64,000 nt of DNA. It comes from Penicillium oxalicum (taxonomy: Eukaryota > Ascomycota > Eurotiomycetes > Eurotiales > Aspergillaceae). Below the pieces are notes generated by a model, which ran no database searches, was not told the DNA's origin, and worked only from the letters and a program-made list of their open reading frames with translations. The translations under genes were made by a program, and so were the position numbers. Location: NCBI RefSeq assembly GCF_001723175.1, contig NC_064651.1, positions 1 to 64,000 on the forward strand. The letters run 5' to 3'. Positions 1-7,844 of this stretch are shown here, one piece after another. The stretch's first letter is position 1. The number at the start of each line of letters is the position of its first letter.

Positions 1-134
1 CTAACCCCTAACCCCTAACCCCTAACCCCTAACCCTAACCCTAACCCCTAACCCCTAACCCTAACCCCTAACCCCTAACCCCTAACCCCTAACCCCTAAC
101 CCCTAACCCCTAACCCCTAACCCCTAACCCCTAA
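1..134. repeat. Telomere repeat tract
   Basis: The sequence opens with an uninterrupted array of C-rich telomere repeats reading toward the chromosome interior. Most units are the 7-mer CCCCTAA, with scattered 6-mers CCCTAA, so the G-strand is mainly TTAGGGG mixed with TTAGGG. The array stops at about base 134, where unique sequence begins. This fixes the left end of the window as a physical chromosome end. The common filamentous-fungal repeat is the 6-mer TTAGGG, so the extra G in most units is either real or a homopolymer error. Confidence 0.97.
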
Positions 135-328
135 AAAGCATTCTGCAGTGTTAAAGACGCGACCAATGTCTCGGCCATGATTCCTCGCTATGACATGATT
201 TTCTGGTACAAAATTCTGAGAAGACAGATGAAACTGCCCAATAGCACCCCCTCACACCGCATTCCACAAATAACCACAGCCACCAACCTCAGCCAGCTCT
301 GCACTTCCATCTCAGCACCCACAACACA

Positions 329-904
329 TCAGTTATTCAACACATCACAAATCGCAGGCGGACTAGGATTCGGCGCAGGCGCCGGGGCAGGCGCCGGGGC
401 AGGCGCCGGAGCAGGCTTCAGATGCGGCGTGGGCGTCCCCCGATGATTACACACATACGCACTCTCACACCACTTCCCATCATCAAGCTTATACACCCAC
501 ATATAATGATACGAATAACACTTGAGCGGAATATTCATCTCAAACAAATGCCACGCGTCGCCCGCCGCCATGGGGTCCTTGATGTTCGGGTTGATGTGCA
601 CGGTAAACACGTCGCCGTTGGGCATGCGCGCCGACACGCCGCCCTGCTGCCCCCAGGGGTACGCGCCCGTCCAAGGGACGTTGACCATCATCGTTGGTCT
701 GTTGGTTTGGAGGCCTTGTCCTGTCCAGACGTCGCCCGGGTAATAGATCATTTCGCGGGAGGTGGAGCCGCCGTTGACGCCGAGGCCGATGCCGCAATCG
801 GCTAGGACGAGGTTTTCGTTTGGGGTTCGTTGGGCGGAGGATAGTTGGAGGAGGGAGAGGATTGTTGTGAGGAGGAGGATGTCACTTGGCTTGAAGGCGG
901 CCAT
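329..904 (-). CDS. Small secreted protein with Pro-Ala tail, unknown family
   Basis: Intronless gene for a 191-aa protein, the first gene inside the telomere. The start at 904 is chosen because it gives a clean signal peptide (residues about 1-24, hydrophobic LLLTTILSLLQ, then SSAQ); an upstream in-frame Met at 1114 would bury it. The mature part has five cysteines (C37, C119, C136, C142, C186), is rich in Trp and Tyr, and has a C-terminal run of alternating Pro-Ala near residues 163-178, encoded by a 12-nt tandem repeat. I do not recognise the family. Signal peptide, small size and cysteines suggest an apoplast- or wall-associated protein, but no function is claimed. Confidence 0.7.
   Translation of the reverse strand: MAAFKPSDILLLTTILSLLQLSSAQRTPNENLVLADCGIGLGVNGGSTSREMIYYPGDVWTGQGLQTNRPTMMVNVPWTGAYPWGQQGGVSARMPNGDVFTVHINPNIKDPMAAGDAWHLFEMNIPLKCYSYHYMWVYKLDDGKWCESAYVCNHRGTPTPHLKPAPAPAPAPAPAPAPNPSPPAICDVLNN
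375..416. repeat. 12-nt GC-rich tandem repeat coding Pro-Ala
   Basis: Three copies of a 12-base unit (gcaggcgccggg, the last ending in a) plus half a unit. On the minus strand they encode the alternating Pro-Ala tail of the secreted protein at 329-904. The 12-base unit keeps the frame, so copy-number change would only lengthen or shorten the tail. Confidence 0.85.
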
Positions 905-1924
905 TTTGGGGCTTGATAGAGTCAAAAGATTGAGTGATATATTTGCCGTTCGAAGAGGGCTCGGCTTCTCTTTAACATTCATCAACCAGCGGTGGTGCAG
1001 AGATGAGATACGGGATACCGGTGGAACAGTGAATGCCAAGCGACTTAGAGCGCATATTTTGACCAGATGATCAAGCAAAGACTTTGCATGTGCCCGAAAT
1101 TTTTCAGCTGTCATGTTTCTTCAGTCGTCTCTGCAAGCCATTATGGGCTGTTATACCGGATTATACACCGAATTTCTCAGCACAATCCATGATTGCCGCA
1201 AGATCATGCCACTTCTGCTTGGACACTGGTAGCCCGAGTGCGAAGTGCGAAGTGCGCAGCGGGATCGCCGAGGCGGCAGGGACGTGGGGTCCAGGAAGCA
1301 TGTAGGGCTGAAAATCCGTCCGGGGGAAATGGCAGCTGAAACCAATCGCCCGGTCTCGACCACTTCTGGTTGGACCGTTGGCCGGGCCAAGAAAAAGCCA
1401 ATCTGCGATTATCTCTGCTGATCTAAGACCTTGTGCAAAACAGGCAAAATAGCCGACGGGATTTAGGCCGGCCACGTCGCTAGGGCTGAAAGATCACTGT
1501 CGAGTAAACGGCGAGTCGGCGACCTTAGTGAGGATCGGTGAGTCGAGAAGAGGATTAGAACGATTCAATATGCAGAATGACGTTTTGCCATGGATGTATC
1601 CGCGGCAGGGATGTTACAGTATCACCCTGCTTATATTAGCCAAGTGTATGTGGCGTCGCACGATACGACTGCGCTCGGATCCTCATCTATGCATTGAGGC
1701 GCGCCCGAAGATTCAGGTGAGGCTATGCTAGCCCTCGTTCAAAGCACAGCAGGAAAAAATGTGGTTCAGCTGCGAAGTGCGATAGCGTGCTCTTTTGTTT
1801 TTTTACTTGACATGCCACAATGCAAAGGATATATGAAAAGGCCGAGGACGGCTCCGGAATCGAGCATTCTATCCTTGAGCAGAGATAATCCTGACCCCCA
1901 TTCATCGTAAGGGCAATTACCATA
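905..1924. other. Intergenic, no gene seen
   Basis: About 1 kb between the first secreted gene (minus) and the NLP gene (plus), so both promoters lie here. Only short ORFs without family resemblance are present. A weak AT-rich TATA-like stretch (ggatatatga) lies near 1827-1836, about 90 bases before the NLP start. Confidence 0.6.
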
Positions 1925-2824
1925 ATGCTCTCTTCTAAAATTTCAAATCTACACCTCCTCCTCCCACTTCTGCTAGGAACTAGCCTAGCGGAAATCCTCA
2001 CTCCCTTCGGCGACACGGCCAGCAACGGCGCCATCAAATTCCAGCCCGTCCTCGACTTCGACAAGGACAGCTGCTACCAGACCGCAGCCATTGGCACAGA
2101 CTACAGAGTCAACGCTGGCATCGGCCCAAACCTCGCTCCACCGCGTCCGCCAGGTACGGGACCAGGGATTCCGCGAGCTGCTGGCGCCAACGACGAGCAA
2201 GTCGTCTTCGCTGCGAATGCGACCGGCGCCGACAGCGAGTCTGGAGTTCGCTCCACGCACGGTCCCTACATCCCCTTTGGCTGCCGCGATAAGAACCGCC
2301 TCGAGCACAGCCAGACGTACGTCCGCGAGCGGTGCAACCACGGGTGGTGCGCATACTTGTATGGATACTATTTCGAGGTCGACCAGGGCCCCGGAAACGC
2401 GCATAGGCACGACTGGGAGCATGTGATTGTCTGGACGCTCAACGACCAGGTGTTTTTCGTCAGTTGGTCCGCGCACGGCGACTACACGACGCACCACTCA
2501 TCCACGGTCCGGTTCGAGGGCACGCACGCCAAGATCGTGTATCACCTGGGATCGGGCGGTACGCACTCGCTGCGGAAAGCCGAGGCCAAGGACGATGAGA
2601 TTGAGAATGATATGGGGAGGTGGTGGCGGGCGCCGCTTGTTTCGCTGGAGAAGATGCCCTGCGATTTTAATCGGAAGTTGTTGAATAATGAGTGGGGCAG
2701 TGCGCATAGTGATTTGAATAAGTTGGGGGAGAAGTTGGATAAGTGGATGCCCTGGGATGCGAGGAATAACGAAAAGTTTGACCCGTGGGAGCCAAAGGTT
2801 CCGTCTTGGGCCAATAGGGGGTGA
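1925..2824 (+). CDS. Nep1-like protein (NPP1 family, secreted)
   Basis: Single-exon 299-aa secreted protein of the necrosis-inducing NPP1/NLP family. Residues 1-22 form a signal peptide (LLLPLLLGTSLA). The family's central heptapeptide region is clear at residues 159-165 (AHRHDWE), followed by the typical EHVIVW strand; the usual first residue Gly is replaced by Ala. Cysteines are at 50, 120, 137, 142 and 246. A Pro/Gly-rich segment at about residues 70-85 looks like an insertion compared with compact family members. Family members act outside the cell, on plant membranes or, in saprotrophs, with no known cytotoxic effect; which applies here cannot be read from sequence. It lies less than 2 kb from the telomere, a common site for effector-like genes. 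A poly(A) signal aataaa follows at 2966. Confidence 0.9.
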   Translation: MLSSKISNLHLLLPLLLGTSLAEILTPFGDTASNGAIKFQPVLDFDKDSCYQTAAIGTDYRVNAGIGPNLAPPRPPGTGPGIPRAAGANDEQVVFAANATGADSESGVRSTHGPYIPFGCRDKNRLEHSQTYVRERCNHGWCAYLYGYYFEVDQGPGNAHRHDWEHVIVWTLNDQVFFVSWSAHGDYTTHHSSTVRFEGTHAKIVYHLGSGGTHSLRKAEAKDDEIENDMGRWWRAPLVSLEKMPCDFNRKLLNNEWGSAHSDLNKLGEKLDKWMPWDARNNEKFDPWEPKVPSWANRG

Positions 2825-2965
2825 CTTGGGGGGGAATGTTGCTGAAAAGGGAGGAAGTTGCGAAGTGAATTGGGCTGGGTTTGCGTTTTCCAACTTACAT
2901 GTTTGAGGTGGTATTACTTGAGAATGGACGGGTTTGTGGGCGTAAGACAGCAAAATGAGAGCATC

Positions 2966-2971
2966 AATAAA
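2966..2971 (+). terminator. Poly(A) signal of the NLP gene
   Basis: Canonical aataaa about 140 bases after the NLP stop codon, in an AT-rich context fit for 3'-end formation. Confidence 0.5.
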
Positions 2972-3006
2972 AATTTATAGAGCCCTAAATCAAGTATCAT
3001 TTGCTA

Positions 3007-3549
3007 CTACATCGGTACATAGCGTAGTAGAATAGTACTCTCGCTTTTCCAATTGATCTTGGCAATAACAACTATCATCTGTGTCCGTGGACACTTATTG
3101 TAAGCAGGTGAGCCTCGAGAAAAAAAAGCTAAATTCTTCGGGCGCTTCGTCATCCTTTCTGCAACAAGTCTGCCATTCACCATCAAATAGACTTGGTTTT
3201 CACTTGCTTTGATACTGAGGGTGTCGAAGCCATCGTAGTTAGGACTCTCATCAGATAGCAGATTGTTACGCTCAGGCATGAAGATACAAGAAACCAACAT
3301 GGTAGCATTGACGAAACAACTAAGCATAGTGAAGGAAAGAAGGGGATTTTGCGACAGGACGAGAGGGGATCTAAATACACGTAGGATGCCTGCGGTAGCT
3401 AGCATCAATATAACAAACATATAACTTACAACATCACCCCCTTCTTTGAAAAGGCATCGCCCCGATACGTTTATCGTCCGTTTTATGCTGAAAGAAAACA
3501 AATAAAAATCAATCAAATTATCTCTAGGGCAATCGTGAGGCCGTTTCAT
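3007..3549 (-). CDS. Hypothetical ORF, possible degraded gene
   Basis: Open frame of 180 codons without recognised family. It contains one hydrophobic stretch (VVSYMFVILMLATAGIL) and a C-terminal part with ordinary protein-like composition. It lies between the NLP gene and a mutated retrotransposon relic, in AT-rich sequence. It may be the last exons of a decayed gene or chance. The start is not supported by a promoter or by homology. Confidence 0.25.
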   Translation of the reverse strand: MKRPHDCPRDNLIDFYLFSFSIKRTINVSGRCLFKEGGDVVSYMFVILMLATAGILRVFRSPLVLSQNPLLSFTMLSCFVNATMLVSCIFMPERNNLLSDESPNYDGFDTLSIKASENQVYLMVNGRLVAERMTKRPKNLAFFSRGSPAYNKCPRTQMIVVIAKINWKSESTILLRYVPM

Positions 3550-3636
3550 TATTTTAATCAGAATCTGTCTAGGGTTCTTCTGCCTACTACAGTATGTTTA
3601 GGTCTTCTGCCCGCTATATAGCAATCTTGTTTATCT

Positions 3637-4840
3637 CTATTCGGTCTTCGTGGTTACCAGCGTTAGCGCTACTAGGCCTCTAAGTGGTATTCGAACTACT
3701 ACCGCTACTATAGCTCGTAAGCTACTACACGATTCGAAAGAAATTAGGGTACACACGCGGTAGGTTGAATTACTAATTGAGTCGATTGCGAAGGGTATAA
3801 TTAAGACCCTTGCGAAAGGCGGAGATCTTAGCGACGTCTGGCTAATCGTGGCCGTGAGCTTCGTAGAGGTTGCGCTCGAACTTAGCGATATAAGCGGCGA
3901 GAGGATTGGTTTCCTACTTGAGGTTAAGAAGGCGATCTTCTGCTTCCTGGACCTTATTAGGGTTATCGTAAACGCGGGTAAGCTGCTCAAGAATTGTATT
4001 ATGGTCGTGGTTGCCGGAGCTCTTAGCGTACGCAAGCTAAGGAAGAACTATAGCTTAGACCTTGCTATCGAGGTTGAGGTAGACGTAGTAGGATTAGGTA
4101 GTAGCGTTACCGATAGTGTTATGATTTTTCTTTCATGTTGCCCTTTTCCATTACGGCTATGGGGCCATTTTTACTCTCATCCGCGGATACTGGATCGAGA
4201 GGAAATCGATGATCCCTCGCGGGGTTTTCGCCAGGAGGACTGCCTCGTCTGCACACCTACATGTAACCCCGCTCTCATGTTGCGTATTCCATTCTTTGCT
4301 CTTTTTGAAAGCTCGGCTCGCATCATGTAACCAGATCGAACGAGGAAGCCTAAGTGCTAGCGCACGTTAAATAGCCTGAGATCAGAGAGTTCTTGAGGGA
4401 TCCTCAAGAAACAGTTTTGGCACCAACCCACTGCTACCTTCTTCCTTACCTGACTGACAGGCCACTATCCTGACTAGTAGTCTCTTTACAGATAGCTTAG
4501 CCGTCGATAGCGAGCTTGGCTCTGATAGCTACGTCCTACGTATTAAACTTAACGCTAGATCCGGCGAACTTCTCTAGATTAGGGAGCGAGTGTTTCGGGC
4601 GGGAGGTCGATCGTGGCAGAGACTAGGCTTGAACCAGACGGGCTTATACTTACTGCTCCTAACAAAGTGACGCGTTCTCTTGCTGGAGGGTGTTGACCTC
4701 ACCACGGAGGCCTGCGAGGGTATCGTTGAATTCGGCGCTAAGAGCTACGCGAAGCTAATCGAGGTGGTCTATCGTAAGTAGCAAGAGCTGGTGAGGAAGG
4801 AGAAGAACTAGCGAGTAGGCTTTATCGGGGCCCACGAATG
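3637..4840 (-). pseudogene. RIP-degraded Ty3/gypsy-like gag relic
   Basis: Read on the minus strand, two blocks translate into a retrotransposon capsid (gag). Block one (about 4840-4440) gives a Leu/Glu-rich coiled segment (EFNDTLAGLRGEVNTLQQEN) and then LPNLEKFAGSSVKFNT. Block two (about 4110-3640) gives LAYAKSSGNHDHNTILEQL, NPNKVQEAEDRLLNL, NPLAAYIAKFERNLYEAHGH and FRKGLNYTLRNRLN. Both are broken by many TAG/TAA codons exactly where Gln would fit, i.e. C-to-T change in CAG/CAA. That is the signature of repeat-induced point mutation. About 4120-4380 does not read as gag and may be an insertion. I did not recognise pol, protease or integrase nearby. No function remains. Confidence 0.75.
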
Positions 4841-5768
4841 GGCCGAGGATTTCGGCCCATGGCCCAACCCCCAGCCCACGATAGGCCCCCATTGGGGGTC
4901 CATAGAAGCCCATTTTTGCATAAAATTGAGGCCATGGCGTTCATAAAACTGCTGAATCATCAGAATAAATATTGTTATTTTTCGCCGTTCTGGTTCTAAC
5001 TCTCATTAACAAGGCTTTCTTGTGTAGACTCGATGAAATTCGATTTAATATTTACAGCAATCCGTCATTGGTTAATTACCACTTAAATTTAAAAGAATCA
5101 CTTATTATAGTGGTGTTTACGTAGTCGCAATAATTATGGGGTCTGACCTTTTAGAAATATATCTTTTTCTAGGGAGGTAAGTGTATTTCTATGCTGAACA
5201 AATTATACTAGCCACTATTCTTATTCTAGATTCTATGGATATACAATTTGTAACATTATTCCATAAGTCCTTATATTCCAAATTAAATGATTCTCTTCTC
5301 CATTATAAATGGATATTGAAGGATGATGATAAGATGGGTTGAAAGTTGTCGGCTGCTTTTACTCTTAGTGTGAAATTGTAACGGGTCAGACCCGTTTCTC
5401 ACTTTGTGGCCCTGCCACACAGCCGTCCCCGCACTTCCGTTCTGCCACCGCTTGCCCGCTTCTTCTATCGCTGTTCCGCTTGTTCCATTCCTTCTCTTCT
5501 CCAGGCTTTTTGTAAACAGCATGTTGGCCCAGTCATTATTGAATCAATTTGGCTTCAGCGCTTCGCACAAATGAAAATTTTGAAGATTCTTGAGATAGGA
5601 ATGGGCTGGGAAGGGGCTATTTATGGGCTTCTATGGGCTTTGTTGGGCTATAAATGGGCTCTTATGGGCTTTAGTGGGTTATCAATAGGATATGTCCCAG
5701 CTTTCATCAACGAAGGTACGCTAGTTTGACGTCGAAGCAGAAATTATGAACCCCGGGGTCGTCTTTGC
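4841..5768. other. AT-rich degenerate block, possible transposon remains
   Basis: No gene seen. About 4920-5340 is strongly AT-rich. A 13-base inverted pair flanks the block: ccatagaagccca at 4900-4912 and its complement at 5624-5636, each set in a cluster of gggct/agccc words (4845-4912 and 5600-5690). A near-perfect palindrome, aacgggt-cag-acccgtt, sits at 5380-5396. These look like end or LTR fragments of a decayed mobile element next to the gag relic. The element type cannot be fixed by eye. Confidence 0.45.
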
Positions 5769-7844
5769 TCAAACACGGTAATTGATTCCCTCGCCGCAAT
5801 GCCAGAGATCCGACATGTAGTTATAATACAAGCATACAGACTCCACAATTTTCTTTGTTTTCTTGTCTCTATCCTCCTTCATCTGCTTACGATACATTTC
5901 CGCTTGCTCAGCGCTCATTGTATTGGATACATGCTTGGCCTGCATAGCATGAGATGGACCCATCCAGTCCGGGTTCTGGGGAGGCACATTTTGGGTTGAG
6001 CATATTCGATAATGCGGATCGACCAACCATAAAGTCACAAATCGAAGATGACCTGGCTGCGCCAGATCTGCCAGCTTGAGTGGTTCAGCCTTGTACCTCA
6101 TGGCATTGGGCCAAGCGACAAACTGGCCCTTACGCCGGATCGAGATTGTTCCCAGAGTCTGCAACGCATCTGGACAGTGCTCTAGCTCGTCGGAGTTGGG
6201 TATGCCATGAACGCTATTGATGGCCTTCCATTGGTCAATGTCAAAATCATCTATATCGACCATGCTCTCTTGTTCGAAAGAAAGTTTCGCATCCCGGATG
6301 TTGTGCATGTCAAAGTAGCAGACAGCTGTCGAGACAATATGCTCATTGAGATTACCCACAGGGCGGGGATGTGCGTCACCAGCCCAAGATGGCTTTTCGG
6401 GGGTAAGCTGAACAGCAGAGACTCGTATAATCACCTGCAGGCCTGCAAATTGATTCTGGAGAGAAACAGAGTAGTATTCGTGGTCTGGATCAGGAGGTGA
6501 GGGCTCTCCATTGGAATCAGGCCAAATGAACTTGTGCATGATCGGCCGGCCAGTGTTGACACCGGCTTTCCATTCATTGTACGTAAAGGAAATGCCCGGC
6601 TCGACACCTCTTACGGCGTATAGGCGATCGAATTTTTGCGCAATGAGATTTATGATCTTTCTGGGAAGATTCCAAATAGCTGACTTTTCGGCAGGGAGAA
6701 GGTTGTGATGGCCAGAGTCTCGGTATATACGGTACCGTCTTTCTGGCTCGGGAAGAGACAGATACTCTTTGATTCGAGGCTTCATATCTCGCAAAAGCTG
6801 TTTCCTTAAATCGCTCGAAACATTCTCAAGCCGGTTAATATCCCACCACAGTTTAGGAGTACTCTCAGTGCCGTCCACCTGAAAGTTGTAGGTTCTGATT
6901 CGTCGCGGTGTGCGATCTTTACCGTCCTTAATGAGCATTTCATTCCAAGGTTCAATGGCGGTCGAGATCAGATGCTCGAACACAGAGTAAATTTTCTGCT
7001 CTGCGGGATGCACACCATTCACGTAGGAAGTTATTTTCGGTGCTCCGTCTTTGTCAAAAGCGACATCACAAGGGAGGCATTGAAAGGCATTGGACCACAA
7101 TTCAGGTTTGCTATGTCCGCGCCAATCATTCCGCCAAGCGTCTTGGTCTCTTTCATGATAATGCATCTCAGGATCGTCGCGTTCACAACGGTCCCATGGC
7201 CGCTCGGGGATTGGAGCGATTTCCGTGTTGGAAAACTCCCAGTTCTCGGGTTTTTTAAGATCAACTCGGCCCCCTTGATCAAGCACTCGAGTATGTCCGA
7301 AGACGAGCGGGTACATGAAAGGGTCAACCACGTGTCGGACGGGGCTTGCCCTGCGAGCCGCATGAGTAAGATCACCGGAGATTGCTGACGAGCCTTCTTT
7401 GATGAAAAGTGGTGCCAAGGCATCATTCATCTCTTCAAGCAGGTCGGTTGGTACTTGGGTTTTGACAACTCGTGAACCAACGTCAAACGCAGCGACGCGG
7501 CCGGTGCGTTTGAAATCCAGAGCCTTGTCCTGTAGCTCCTGAACACACCACTTCCACGAGTGTTCGCTAAAATCAAAGACTGCATATGCATGCTGATGCC
7601 ACTCCTCTAATACCTGAGGATCAGTCACCTTGTTCTCCCAATCTGGTTGATCGGTGACGTATGACATAAATTGCAACATGGTCACTTCGTTCACAAACAA
7701 CTGGGGAATTTGTTGCCAGTCAGCGATTCCATGAGCAAAGCGATTGGCTTTAGAGTGCTCGTAGAACACCGGCACGCCATTGAAGCCAGGAACTTTGAGT
7801 GGGCCATTTCCGCTATTATCCAGTTTGATATGTGTAGAATTCAT
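5769..7844 (-). CDS. DUF4246-type fungal protein
   Basis: Uninterrupted 691-aa frame resembling the large fungal DUF4246 family of unknown biochemical role. Hallmarks seen: an N-terminal LKVPGFNGVPVF segment, MSYVTDQPDWENKV, VDPFMYPLVFGHTRVL, LWSNAFQCLPCDVAF followed by SYVNGVHP, and a C-terminal block GHLRFVTLWLVDPHYRI leading to VPPQNPDW. Length fits the family (about 500-700). The start at 7844 is preferred because the family-like sequence begins there; the open frame continues upstream to 8180 but that part looks non-coding. There is no signal peptide, so it is probably intracellular. It borders the retrotransposon relic on its 3' side. Confidence 0.85.
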   Translation of the reverse strand: MNSTHIKLDNSGNGPLKVPGFNGVPVFYEHSKANRFAHGIADWQQIPQLFVNEVTMLQFMSYVTDQPDWENKVTDPQVLEEWHQHAYAVFDFSEHSWKWCVQELQDKALDFKRTGRVAAFDVGSRVVKTQVPTDLLEEMNDALAPLFIKEGSSAISGDLTHAARRASPVRHVVDPFMYPLVFGHTRVLDQGGRVDLKKPENWEFSNTEIAPIPERPWDRCERDDPEMHYHERDQDAWRNDWRGHSKPELWSNAFQCLPCDVAFDKDGAPKITSYVNGVHPAEQKIYSVFEHLISTAIEPWNEMLIKDGKDRTPRRIRTYNFQVDGTESTPKLWWDINRLENVSSDLRKQLLRDMKPRIKEYLSLPEPERRYRIYRDSGHHNLLPAEKSAIWNLPRKIINLIAQKFDRLYAVRGVEPGISFTYNEWKAGVNTGRPIMHKFIWPDSNGEPSPPDPDHEYYSVSLQNQFAGLQVIIRVSAVQLTPEKPSWAGDAHPRPVGNLNEHIVSTAVCYFDMHNIRDAKLSFEQESMVDIDDFDIDQWKAINSVHGIPNSDELEHCPDALQTLGTISIRRKGQFVAWPNAMRYKAEPLKLADLAQPGHLRFVTLWLVDPHYRICSTQNVPPQNPDWMGPSHAMQAKHVSNTMSAEQAEMYRKQMKEDRDKKTKKIVESVCLYYNYMSDLWHCGEGINYRV

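Noticed and set aside
1985..2497. 170-codon minus-strand ORF opposite the NLP gene
   Set aside because: Shadow frame of a well-supported plus-strand gene.
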